A stretch of DNA of 5,081 bases from Desulfobacterales bacterium. Its GTDB lineage: Bacteria; Desulfobacterota; Desulfobacteria; Desulfobacterales; JAFDCJ01. The stretch is from the NCBI GenBank assembly GCA_029932495.1, contig JAOZPY010000093.1, forward strand, positions 3,520 through 8,600, given 5' to 3'. How positions within the stretch are numbered: the first letter of the stretch is position 1; every line of letters starts with the position of its first letter. Both the position numbers and the translations under genes were made by a program. Under the pieces are notes generated by a model that was not told where the DNA came from, ran no database searches, and worked only from the letters and a program-made list of their open reading frames with translations. Positions 1 to 5,081 of this stretch are shown in pieces.

Positions 1-74
1 AGTGCGGCCAGACGGTCAGTTTTGAAGAGGGCTGTATGATGTGTCATTTCTGCGGCTTCAACAAATGCGGCTAA
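1..74 (+). CDS. nrdJ: C-terminal end of a probable adenosylcobalamin-dependent (class II) ribonucleoside-diphosphate reductase, partial
   Basis: Only the last 23 codons and a TAA stop (72-74) are present; the reading frame begins with the codon at 3. The peptide CGQTVSFEEG is followed by CMMCHFCGFNKCG. It therefore has a lone Cys, then two closely spaced Cys pairs and a final Cys-Gly. Class II ribonucleotide reductases commonly end in this kind of 'EGCxxCxxCGxxxCG' tail, where terminal cysteines re-reduce the active site and may form a zinc-ribbon-like fold. The enzyme reduces ribonucleotides to deoxyribonucleotides without needing oxygen. The gene faces the zur-znu operon convergently, and its stop codon overlaps the left arm of a long palindrome. 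Other zinc-ribbon-ended proteins, such as anaerobic NrdD, cannot be fully excluded from 23 residues, but spacing and ending fit NrdJ best. Confidence 0.72.
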   Translation, partial: CGQTVSFEEGCMMCHFCGFNKCG

Positions 75-216
75 AACTGATTTTAAAACGGCATTTTTTG
101 CCCGCTGGCCGCGTTGCAGTCCGATCCAAAATGCTCACGTACTGACGTGTACGCTCCGCTTTTGAATCGGACTGCGCCTTGCCAGCAAACAAAACCTACC
201 GTTTTAAAATCAGTTT
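74..216. repeat. 143-bp nested imperfect palindrome (REP/MITE-like)
   Basis: The outer arms 74-91 (AAACTGATTTTAAAACGG) and 199-216 are perfect 18-nt reverse complements. Further pairing continues inward around nearly the same centre (about 145): GCTGGC 104-109 with GCCAGC 181-186, GCAGTCCGAT 116-125 with ATCGGACTGC 166-175, A-rich 127-131 with T-rich 160-164, and CGTAC 138-142 with GTACG 149-153, leaving a 6-nt loop. The left arm starts on the last base of the nrdJ stop codon. No T-tract follows the right arm, so a simple intrinsic terminator is unlikely, although the fold could stabilise or end the nrdJ message. The structure resembles multicopy extragenic palindromes; copy number cannot be judged from this window. 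Confidence 0.85.
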
Positions 217-267
217 ACCGGTTGAATCAGAACCCTCGAACAAAATCTGAAATTTTTAAACCAGTTT
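181..267 (+). repeat. 87-bp direct repeat, copy 1
   Basis: This stretch aligns without gaps to 369-455 with 79 of 87 positions identical by hand count, at an exact offset of 188 bp. Its first 36 bases are also the right-hand part of the 143-bp palindrome. The last 36 bases, from CCCTCGAAC (233) to CAGTTT (267), are identical in both copies. The unit contains two CAGTTT boxes 51 bp apart (211 and 262), each preceded by an AT-rich TTTAAA run. Confidence 0.92.
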
Positions 268-350
268 ATCTGTTGTAAAGGCAACTTAATTACAAACGGT
301 CTTTTGTTCTTTTTTGAGCACTTTAATTTACTAAGAACAGGTGCAAAATT

Positions 351-367
351 CCGCTGATTTTCAGCGG
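351..367. other. Short perfect hairpin between repeat copies
   Basis: CCGCTGA (351-357) and TCAGCGG (361-367) form a 7-bp perfect stem around a TTT loop. It directly precedes repeat copy 2, at the position where copy 1 has the inner part of the large palindrome. No T-tract follows on the + strand, and only a short TTTT (reading GGAATTTT) follows on the - strand. It may be a remnant or variant of the palindrome core, or a weak transcription end signal for zur transcripts. Confidence 0.5.
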
Positions 368-368
368 C

Positions 369-455
369 GCCAGCAAACAAAATCCACCGTTTTAAATTCA
401 GTTTGCCCATTGAATTAGGACCCTCGAACAAAATCTGAAATTTTTAAACCAGTTT
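369..455 (+). repeat. 87-bp direct repeat, copy 2
   Basis: This is the second copy of the unit at 181-267, differing at 8 positions that are concentrated in its first two thirds, with no insertions or deletions. It again carries the GCCAGCAAACAAAA start, a CCGTTTTAAA segment, and two CAGTTT boxes (399 and 450) with 51-bp spacing. A fifth TTAAATCAGTTT box (466-477) follows, outside the unit. Unlike copy 1 it has no opposing left arm nearby, so it does not form the large cruciform by itself. Confidence 0.92.
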
Positions 456-475
456 TTCGATCGGGTTAAATCAGT

Positions 476-495
476 TTATGCTTCGAAAAGCATAA
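476..495. terminator. Perfect 8-bp hairpin, possible terminator between convergent genes
   Basis: TTATGCTT (476-483) and AAGCATAA (488-495) pair perfectly around a CGAA tetraloop. On the + strand the stem is followed by CTTCTTTT, a weak U-rich tail. On the - strand, the direction of zur, no U-tract follows. Its position about 55 bp beyond the zur stop and about 400 bp beyond the nrdJ stop suits a transcription end for convergent genes. The stem is AT-rich and the tail imperfect, so the function is inferred only. Confidence 0.35.
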
Positions 496-550
496 CTTCT
501 TTTCAGCCTGCCAGTTGTGTCTTGTTGAACACCTTTTGGAAATTTTCAAT

Positions 551-982
551 TCACTTGCCCAGGCAGTTCTGGCACACACCCTGTATGCGGACTTCCACGT
601 TTTCGATTCGTCCGGCAAAGGTTTGCCGCACGGCCTGCAGGTCAATATCTACGCTTTGGGGGGGCAGGCATTGCAGACTGTGGCAGCGCTTGCAGAAAAA
701 ATGGGGGTGAGCCGGGTGGTTTTCACTGGGGGCGGGGCCGTATACATGGGCGCGGCCGCCGGCACTGAGCTTTTCAACCAGCCCGTTGGCAACCAGCAGA
801 TCGAGGATGCGATAAACCGTCACCCGGTTGATGGGCCGGGTTTGGTGCAGGGTTTCAAAAACCTGCCGGGCGCTCAGGGGGGCGGTGCTGGTGCCGATGA
901 TTTCAAGCACCTGCAGCCGCCTGGGGGTGGGATCCAGCCCGCAGACTTCAAGCTGACCCCGATAGTCGCATTGCTGGCACAT
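551..982 (-). CDS. zur: Fur-family metal-responsive repressor, probably Zur (zinc uptake regulator)
   Basis: A 143-residue protein of typical Fur-family length. Residues 1-85 form the winged-helix DNA-binding half, with the hallmark recognition-helix segment NRVTVYRILDLLVANGLVEKL (52-72). The C-terminal half has the metal-site segment HPHFFCKRC (92-100) and a second Cys pair, C137-C140, near the end. Together, the pairs C97/C100 and C137/C140 form the usual structural zinc site, and nearby histidines (89, 92, 94) are candidate sensory ligands. An extra N-terminal Cys pair (C2, C5) is unusual for the family at large. The ATG start is supported by GAGGAAAT (993..986), whose GAGG core lies 7 nt upstream. 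Only 9 bp separate the gene from the znuB stop, so it is the last gene of the znu operon and likely autoregulated with it. The neighbourhood favours zinc sensing over iron (Fur) or manganese (Mur); sequence alone does not settle this. Confidence 0.88.
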   Translation of the reverse strand: MCQQCDYRGQLEVCGLDPTPRRLQVLEIIGTSTAPLSARQVFETLHQTRPINRVTVYRILDLLVANGLVEKLSAGGRAHVYGPAPSENHPAHPHFFCKRCHSLQCLPPQSVDIDLQAVRQTFAGRIENVEVRIQGVCQNCLGK

Positions 983-985
983 CTG

Positions 986-993
986 ATTTCCTC
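986..993 (-). promoter_or_regulatory. Ribosome binding site of zur, overlapping the znuB stop codon
   Basis: Read on the - strand this is GAGGAAAT, with its GAGG core 7 nt before the zur ATG at 982. Two bases of the core (993-992) lie inside the znuB TGA stop (994-992). Ribosomes ending znuB therefore finish directly on the zur initiation site, suggesting translational coupling. Confidence 0.7.
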
Positions 994-1801
994 AATGCCT
1001 GATCCTCAACCGTTGCACGGCCATTGAAATTAGAAACCCGGCGGCGGCCACTAAAATGATGGTGGCTCCCGATGTCAGATCCAACCAGTAGGCCAAGGCC
1101 AACCCTGTGGTGGTAAACAGACAGCTCAGAGCGGTTGACAGCGCCATCATGGCGGCCAGGGAGCGGGTATATTTTTCGGCGATGTAAGGGGGCATGGTCA
1201 GCAGGGCGATGACCAGGATCAATCCCACCACCCGGATGATGATGACCACCGACAGGGCGATCATGCCCAGCAGCAGAAAATAAAGCCAGCCCACTGGAAT
1301 GTTCCGCAACCGGGCAAACTCGCTGTCGTAGGACATGGCCAGAAAGTCATTGTAGTAATAGACTACGATTATCACCTGGGCCAGGCAGATGACCAGCATC
1401 TGCCATAAATCCGAGCGGGGCACGGTCAGGATGCTGCCGAACAGAAAGCCCATCAGATCCACGTTGTAGCCCGGTGTTAAATCCACCAGGATGATGCCGG
1501 CGGCCATCCCCACCGCCCAGATAACGCCGATGATGGTATCGGATCGATGCCTGGCCTTCAATGACACCACGGCCATGATCAGGGCGGCCAGAAGCGCAAC
1601 CCCCAGCGTTCCCACCAGGTAAGGCAACCCCAGAAACAGCGCCAGCCCGATGCCGCCGTAAGCCGAATGGGCGATTCCTCCGGCCAAAAACACCAGCCGG
1701 TTGACCACCACCAGGGTGCCGATGACACCGCAGGCAACGCTGACCAGCAGACCGGCCAGCAGGGCATTGCGCATGAATTCAAATTGCAGGGCCTCGATCA
1801 T
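992..1801 (-). CDS. znuB: Metal ABC transporter permease, ABC-3 family (ZnuB-like)
   Basis: A 269-residue, very hydrophobic inner-membrane protein of normal family length, with roughly seven to nine predicted membrane segments; the first spans about residues 11-34. Family features include GGIAHSAYGGIG (41-52), VDLMGFLFGSIL (114-125), the cytoplasmic loop SYDSEFARLRNIPV (157-170) that probably docks on the ATPase, and RVVGLILVIALLTMPPYIA (190-208). As a homodimer it would form the channel carrying Zn(II), or possibly Mn(II), from ZnuA into the cytoplasm, powered by ZnuC. The first ATG is chosen because it gives the usual short N-terminal stretch before the first membrane segment. The ribosome binding site is weak (AAGTGA) and lies partly inside a potential hairpin. 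A 79-bp gap separates it from znuC, the largest gap within the operon. Confidence 0.93.
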   Translation of the reverse strand: MIEALQFEFMRNALLAGLLVSVACGVIGTLVVVNRLVFLAGGIAHSAYGGIGLALFLGLPYLVGTLGVALLAALIMAVVSLKARHRSDTIIGVIWAVGMAAGIILVDLTPGYNVDLMGFLFGSILTVPRSDLWQMLVICLAQVIIVVYYYNDFLAMSYDSEFARLRNIPVGWLYFLLLGMIALSVVIIIRVVGLILVIALLTMPPYIAEKYTRSLAAMMALSTALSCLFTTTGLALAYWLDLTSGATIILVAAAGFLISMAVQRLRIRH

Positions 1802-1810
1802 AATATTTCA

Positions 1811-1865
1811 CTTTAAGGGTGTTAAAGTCGATTTTTTATAAGCGGGTCAAGCCTGAAACTTTAAC
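1811..1865 (-). promoter_or_regulatory. Alternative stem-loops in the znuC-znuB gap, near the znuB start
   Basis: On the - strand three complementary blocks occur in order: GTTAAAG (1865-1859), CTTTAAC (1827-1821) and TTAAAG (1816-1811). Block 2 can pair with block 1 (7 bp, long loop) or with block 3 (6 bp, 5-nt loop), but not both. The second hairpin takes in the start of the weak AAGTGA ribosome binding site ahead of the znuB ATG at 1801. The arrangement could tune znuB translation, but the stems are AT-rich and weak, and chance cannot be excluded. Confidence 0.3.
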
Positions 1866-1880
1866 AGTCCACGGTAAGGC

Positions 1881-2642
1881 CTACCCATCCTCGTGGGTTG
1901 GCAGCACCCGGTGCGGCAGTCCGTGGGCAATGATGTCCACCGGGCAGGGATAGGCCATGTCCACCATTTCTTCGGTGAGCTCCGCGGCATCGTGAAACAA
2001 CACATTGCGATTGACACAGGCCACGGACTTGATATGGCGCGACAGCGCCATGACATCATGGCTGACCAGCAAAATGGTGATGGTCTGGTTGAGCTCCTGT
2101 AACAATGTGTAAAGATCGCCCTGGCCCTTTGTGTCTACGCTGGCCGTGGGTTCATCTAAAAACAGAATTTCAGGCTCGGTCACCAGCGCCCGGGCAATAA
2201 ACACTTTTTGCAGCTGTCCGCCGGAAAGCTCACCGATGTGCCGGCGGTGAAAAGACCACATTTCCAGACGCTCCAGCGCCTGCCGGGCCGCGGCCCGGTG
2301 TGCGGGAGAATGCCGTTTGCTCCGGCTGCCCATGCCCAGGCGCCCCATCAACACCACATCGAGTACGGATATCGGAAAATTCCGGTTGATATGAACATTC
2401 TGGGGGACGTACCCGATACGGTTGACCGCCTGGCGGGGGGACAGCCCTAAAATACGGATTTTTCCCCGATCCGGCTCCAGCAGCCCGAGCATCAGCTTGA
2501 GCAAGGTCGTCTTGCCGCCGCCGTTAGGGCCGATTATGGCCATGAACTCGCCGCGGGCCACCTTGAAGTTGACGTTTGTCAGCACGGGTTGTCCGTTGTA
2601 AGAAAACCACAGATCCCGAATATCGATTACCTTGTCATTCAT
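1881..2642 (-). CDS. znuC: Metal ABC transporter ATP-binding protein (ZnuC-like)
   Basis: A 253-residue ATPase containing every core motif of an ABC nucleotide-binding domain: Walker A GPNGGGKT (38-45), Q-loop Q81 in YVPQN, signature LSGGQ (139-143), Walker B ILFLDEP (159-165) with catalytic E164, D-loop SVD (168-170) and switch H195 in LVSHD. It would dimerise on the cytoplasmic face of ZnuB and drive metal import. The segment after the helical domain, NFPISVLDVVLMGR (88-101), matches metal and siderophore importers. A short tail (about 232-253) contains a Cys and several His residues (CPVDIIAHGLPHRVLPTH); a metal-related role for it is speculation. Its ATG lies inside the end of znuA (8-bp overlap, ATGAATGA), and no strong ribosome binding site precedes it, so translational coupling to znuA is likely. 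Confidence 0.95.
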   Translation of the reverse strand: MNDKVIDIRDLWFSYNGQPVLTNVNFKVARGEFMAIIGPNGGGKTTLLKLMLGLLEPDRGKIRILGLSPRQAVNRIGYVPQNVHINRNFPISVLDVVLMGRLGMGSRSKRHSPAHRAAARQALERLEMWSFHRRHIGELSGGQLQKVFIARALVTEPEILFLDEPTASVDTKGQGDLYTLLQELNQTITILLVSHDVMALSRHIKSVACVNRNVLFHDAAELTEEMVDMAYPCPVDIIAHGLPHRVLPTHEDG

Positions 2643-3576
2643 TTTCTGATAGCGCGACCTCGATTTTAGCCGCCACCGTCCGCAGATTGTTCGCCCAGTC
2701 TGCTGCCAGGGGATCGGCGATAATCACTTTTGCGCCCACGGCGTTGGCGATCAGCCGGGCCGTGCGGGTCGAAAACTGGGGCTGTACGAAAATTGCCCGC
2801 ACCTGTCGGGCGGCGGCATTTTGAATGAGTTTTTTAAGCTGGGCCGGTTTGGGATTTTTCCCTTCGATTTCCACGGCCACCTGTTGCAGGCCGTAAGCCT
2901 GGGCGAAATACCCCCAGGAGGGATGAAAGACCATGAAGCTGCGTCCGTGCCGGGCGGCAAAGCGCTGCTTGAGCTCCGCGTGCAGGGCGTCGAGTTCGTT
3001 TGAAAAGTACTGGTAATTGGTTTCATAGATCGACCGGTGTTCCGGATCCAAGGACTGCAGCGCATCGGCAATGTGGCGTGCCTGGATCTTGACCAGCGGT
3101 GGAGACAGCCAGATGTGAGGATCCGCAATACCCGGACGACGGGGCCCCGCACCGGTATGCGGCCCGGTCTGCATGAACAGTTTTTTGATGCCTGCTTCGG
3201 TGTGAACCACTTTCATGGCGGGATTGGCCGCAGCGATTTTTTCCAACCAGACGCTTTCAAAGGGCACCCCGATGGCAAAATAAACCGCCGTGCGGGAAAG
3301 CTGGGCCATCTGCCGGGGACGCGGTTCATAGGTCGCCGGGCTGGCGCCTGGTTTGACCATTACGGTCACGACTACCCGGGATCCCCCGATTTTTTCAACA
3401 AAATATTGTTGGGGGACAATGCTGACGAATACGGAAATTCGGTCAGCAGCTCGGAGGGTGGAACCCGCCGCCACCACCAGCCCGAATATGATAAACACGG
3501 CTGCTATCCAGAAAGTGGCCGCCCGGGTCCGCCGTCTGGATCTGGGGGCATTTTCTTGACTGCCGCCGTCTGTCAT
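2635..3576 (-). CDS. znuA: Periplasmic metal (zinc)-binding protein of an ABC importer, ZnuA/TroA-like (cluster A-I)
   Basis: A 313-residue binding protein. An Arg-rich start (RSRRRTR, 12-18) and a hydrophobic segment (about 20-41) ending LRAAD form a signal peptide or anchor; no lipobox Cys is seen. The mature part has the cluster A-I pattern: YEP motif (83-85), DPHIWLSP (152-159), FHPSWGYF (217-224) and ADPL (287-290). By comparison with TroA, PsaA and ZnuA, metal ligands should be H154, H218 and D288. The usual first histidine (PHxYEP) is replaced by Ala81 (PATYEP). The His-rich loop of enterobacterial ZnuA is missing; only H140 lies in that region. The ATG at 3576 was preferred to an in-frame TTG at 3600 because AGGAGG lies just ahead of it. 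First gene after the promoter at 3663-3691, overlapping znuC by 8 bp. Zinc is inferred from context; manganese remains possible. Confidence 0.92.
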   Translation of the reverse strand: MTDGGSQENAPRSRRRTRAATFWIAAVFIIFGLVVAAGSTLRAADRISVFVSIVPQQYFVEKIGGSRVVVTVMVKPGASPATYEPRPRQMAQLSRTAVYFAIGVPFESVWLEKIAAANPAMKVVHTEAGIKKLFMQTGPHTGAGPRRPGIADPHIWLSPPLVKIQARHIADALQSLDPEHRSIYETNYQYFSNELDALHAELKQRFAARHGRSFMVFHPSWGYFAQAYGLQQVAVEIEGKNPKPAQLKKLIQNAAARQVRAIFVQPQFSTRTARLIANAVGAKVIIADPLAADWANNLRTVAAKIEVALSENE

Positions 3577-3580
3577 CACT

Positions 3581-3586
3581 CCTCCT
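3581..3586 (-). promoter_or_regulatory. Ribosome binding site deciding the znuA start
   Basis: A perfect AGGAGG on the - strand lies 4 nt before the ATG at 3576, within GGCAGGAGGAGTGATG. The spacing is short but the match is the strongest in the operon. It falls inside the longer frame that would begin at the TTG (3600), which argues for the ATG start. Confidence 0.75.
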
Positions 3587-3657
3587 GCCCTGGGGGTCAA
3601 TTGAAATTGCGTACTTCAAACAAGAAGCGGGGCAAACCTGCATTCTGCCGCCCTCAA

Positions 3658-3674
3658 ATGCAAATATGTTGCAT
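3658..3674. promoter_or_regulatory. Probable Zur operator: perfect inverted repeat ATGCAA-N5-TTGCAT
   Basis: The 17-bp site ATGCAACATATTTGCAT (read on the - strand) has perfect 6-bp arms and an AT-rich centre. That size and symmetry are usual for Fur-family operators. It fully covers the -10 box of the znuA promoter, so a bound repressor would block RNA polymerase. A zur-like gene ends the same operon. The assignment to Zur is inference from position and symmetry; I do not rely on a recalled consensus. Confidence 0.68.
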
Positions 3675-3691
3675 CGGACGGACTTTGTCAA
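3663..3691 (-). promoter_or_regulatory. Sigma-70-type promoter of the znuA-znuC-znuB-zur operon
   Basis: On the - strand, a consensus -35 box TTGACA (3691-3686) is followed after exactly 17 bp by CATATT (3668-3663), a 4-of-6 match to TATAAT. Transcription would start near 3656, giving a leader of about 80 nt before the znuA ATG. The promoter lies about 25 bp beyond the cysS stop codon, so the transport operon can be expressed separately from cysS. Confidence 0.7.
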
Positions 3692-3693
3692 GC

Positions 3694-3725
3694 ACACCTC
3701 CAGGCAAAAGGAGTGTTTATTTTTT
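3694..3725 (+). terminator. Hairpin with T-rich tail at the cysS 3' end
   Basis: ACACCTCC (3694-3701) pairs with GGAGTGT (3710-3716) with one bulged C, around an 8-nt A-rich loop, and is followed on the + strand by TTTATTTTTT. It looks like an intrinsic terminator for + strand transcription, though no + strand gene is seen upstream. On the - strand the same stem directly follows the cysS stop but lacks a U-tract. It could block antisense reading into cysS or mark the cysS mRNA end. Confidence 0.33.
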
Positions 3726-5081
3726 GATGACCTTCATTCCTTCCGGGGTATCCTGGACCATGTAGCCCAGGGCCTGGATTTTATCGCGCAGCCGGTCGGA
3801 GGCGGCCCAGTCCTTGGATTGTCGGGCCTGGCGGCGCTGGTCGACCAGGTCCTGGATTTCCGGCGGCAGTTGTTCGGAGTTCTCGACTTTGTCCAGGTTC
3901 AGGCCGAGCACCCGGTCGAAGTCCAGAATGGTGGCATACTTGCCGGCCGGGGAAACATCGCTTTTGAGCAGCTCCTGGACGGCGGCCAGGGCCCGGGGCA
4001 TGTTCAGGTCGTCATTGAGGGCATCGAGGAACTTATTCCGGTGGGCTTCGCTGACAGGGCCGTCCGGTTTGTCGCTGTCACCGGCCACCTGGCGGACCTG
4101 GTTGCGCAGATGCTGCAGGCCGTTGCGGGCGGCCAGGATGCTTTGCCGGCTGTATTCCATGGGCTTGCGGTAGTGGGTTTGAAAAGCGGCGAAACGGTAG
4201 ACGAGCGGATCCAGACCCTGCTTTTCAAAGGCATTTTCCAGGGTCAGAAAGTTGTCCTCGCTTTTGGCCATTTTCTTGCCGCCGGCGATGATCAAAAAGG
4301 CGCCGTGCATCCAAAAATTGAAAAACTTCCGGCCGGTGGCCGCCTCGGACTGGGCGATTTCGTTGGTATGGTGCACATTGATGTGATCGATGCCGCCGCA
4401 GTGAATGTCCAGCTGCTCGCCCAGATATTTCATGCTCATGGCCGAGCACTCGATGTGCCAGCCGGGAAAACCGACCCCCCAGGGAGAGTCCCACTGCATC
4501 TGCCGCTTTACTCCTGGTGGAGAGAATTTCCACAGGGCAAAATCCGTGGGGTTGCGCTTCTGGGGGTTTTTTTCCACCCGGGCGCCCTCTTGCAGGGCGT
4601 CGAGGTCCTGGTGGGACAGCTTGGTGTAGTCTTTGAATTTTGAGGTGTCGAAATAGATGCCGTCATCAATGCGGTAGGTGTATCCTTTTTCTTCCAGGGT
4701 TTTTACCAGGGCGATCTGGTCGTCAATGGTGTCGGTGGCCTTGACCCAGATGTCCGGTTCGATGATGTTCAGCCGCGCCAGGTCCGTTTTGAACGCCCGG
4801 GTGTAAAAGGCGGCGATTTCCCAGGCGCTTTTGCCCTCGCGCTGGGCGCCTTTTTCCATCTTGTCTTCGCCCATGTCCCGATCGCCGGTCAGATGCCCCA
4901 CATCGGTGATGTTCATCACGTGCTTGACCCGGTAGCCGTTGTAGCGCAGTACCCGCTTTAAAATATCTTCAAAAATATAAGTCCGCAGATTGCCGATATG
5001 AGCAAAATTATAGACCGTCGGGCCGCAGGTATAAAGCCCGACTTCGCCCGGACGAATGGAATAAAATTTTTCCTTGCGCCG
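3717..5081 (-). CDS. cysS: Cysteinyl-tRNA synthetase (class I aminoacyl-tRNA synthetase), 5' end cut by the window
   Basis: 454 codons plus TAA are present, and the open frame runs off the right edge. By alignment of the first zinc Cys with E. coli CysS, only about nine N-terminal residues are missing, giving a total near 463, the usual length. The enzyme attaches cysteine to tRNA-Cys in the cytoplasm. In partial numbering, visible features are zinc ligands C19 (YTCGPTVY), C212 (GWHIECS), H237 and E241 (HHTNE), the HIGH-type motif HIGN (28-31), the MNIT segment (56-59), KMSKS-type loop KMAKS (270-274) and a helical tRNA-binding C-terminus. The zinc-site segment reads GGIDHINVHHTNE rather than the common GGxDLxFPHHENE, with ligands kept. 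The ATG/GTG near 4919 is internal, because all catalytic N-terminal motifs lie upstream of it. It points the same way as the znu operon but is separated from it by 140 bp with a promoter. Confidence 0.97.
   Translation of the reverse strand, partial: RRKEKFYSIRPGEVGLYTCGPTVYNFAHIGNLRTYIFEDILKRVLRYNGYRVKHVMNITDVGHLTGDRDMGEDKMEKGAQREGKSAWEIAAFYTRAFKTDLARLNIIEPDIWVKATDTIDDQIALVKTLEEKGYTYRIDDGIYFDTSKFKDYTKLSHQDLDALQEGARVEKNPQKRNPTDFALWKFSPPGVKRQMQWDSPWGVGFPGWHIECSAMSMKYLGEQLDIHCGGIDHINVHHTNEIAQSEAATGRKFFNFWMHGAFLIIAGGKKMAKSEDNFLTLENAFEKQGLDPLVYRFAAFQTHYRKPMEYSRQSILAARNGLQHLRNQVRQVAGDSDKPDGPVSEAHRNKFLDALNDDLNMPRALAAVQELLKSDVSPAGKYATILDFDRVLGLNLDKVENSEQLPPEIQDLVDQRRQARQSKDWAASDRLRDKIQALGYMVQDTPEGMKVIKK

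Noticed and set aside
210..431. A 73-codon - strand open frame in the AT-rich gap
   Set aside because: It lies almost wholly within the repeat unit and the spacer between copies, and both of its ends fall in the two repeat copies. It shows no recognisable domain and no strong ribosome binding site. It is best explained as translation of repeat DNA.
181..455. The repeats as a CRISPR array
   Set aside because: There are only two 87-bp units, far longer than CRISPR repeats, and no series of uniform spacers and no cas gene nearby.
658..664. A run of seven G within zur as a possible phase-variation tract
   Set aside because: The run is short and encodes ordinary Pro-Pro codons in a GC-rich gene whose frame is intact. 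Nothing else suggests phase switching.
515..1027. A 170-codon + strand open frame antisense to zur
   Set aside because: The opposite strand encodes a complete Fur-family protein with all its motifs, and this frame has no recognisable content.
3577..3600. A TTG start for znuA, adding eight residues
   Set aside because: No good ribosome binding site precedes it, whereas the ATG at 3576 has a perfect AGGAGG just upstream that would lie inside the longer frame.
3037..3765. A 242-codon + strand open frame antisense to znuA and its promoter
   Set aside because: It crosses the znuA start, the promoter, the operator and the cysS stop. The protein has no family signature, so it is a shadow.
3666..4643. 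A 325-codon + strand open frame antisense to cysS
   Set aside because: It is the shadow of a clearly functional cysS in GC-rich DNA. Its protein has no recognisable fold, and long antisense frames are expected there.

Overview
The window holds an ordinary high-affinity metal (most likely zinc) uptake operon with its own Fur-family regulator. It is flanked by the end of a B12-type ribonucleotide reductase gene on the left and by most of cysteinyl-tRNA synthetase on the right. The source looks like a Gram-negative, probably anaerobic bacterium, and a sulfate-reducer-type Desulfobacterota is my best guess. That guess rests on recalled family resemblance (class II reductase tail, the CysS sequence variant, the Zur N-terminus MCQQC), not on any marker gene. 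Coding DNA is GC-rich, whereas the gene-free stretch at 75-550 is clearly AT-rich.

Layout, left to right. Positions 1-74 carry the last 23 codons of a + strand gene ending in a Cys-rich zinc-ribbon tail, most likely nrdJ. Positions 75-550 lie between two convergent gene ends and hold no credible gene. They contain a 143-bp nested palindrome that begins inside the nrdJ stop codon, two 87-bp direct repeats about 91% identical and exactly 188 bp apart, and two short hairpins. Everything from 551 to 5081 is on the - strand and is transcribed right to left: cysS (5' end outside the window), a 140-bp promoter region, znuA (periplasmic binding protein), znuC (ATPase), znuB (permease) and a zur-like repressor.

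How it fits together. ZnuA captures the metal in the periplasm, ZnuB moves it through the inner membrane, and ZnuC supplies ATP hydrolysis. The Fur-family protein, last in the same operon, probably senses the metal and shuts the operon off. The operator is likely a perfect 6-5-6 inverted repeat (ATGCAA-N5-TTGCAT) that contains the -10 box of a good sigma-70-type promoter just upstream of znuA. znuA and znuC overlap by 8 bp and zur's ribosome binding site overlaps the znuB stop, so the four genes form one translationally linked unit. The only loose junction is the 79-bp znuC-znuB gap, which holds mutually exclusive stem-loops near the znuB start.

I found no convincing new multi-gene system. 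The points worth a second look are the repeat mosaic at 74-455, the operator-promoter overlap, a histidine-to-alanine change at the expected first metal ligand of ZnuA, and the possible RNA switch before znuB.
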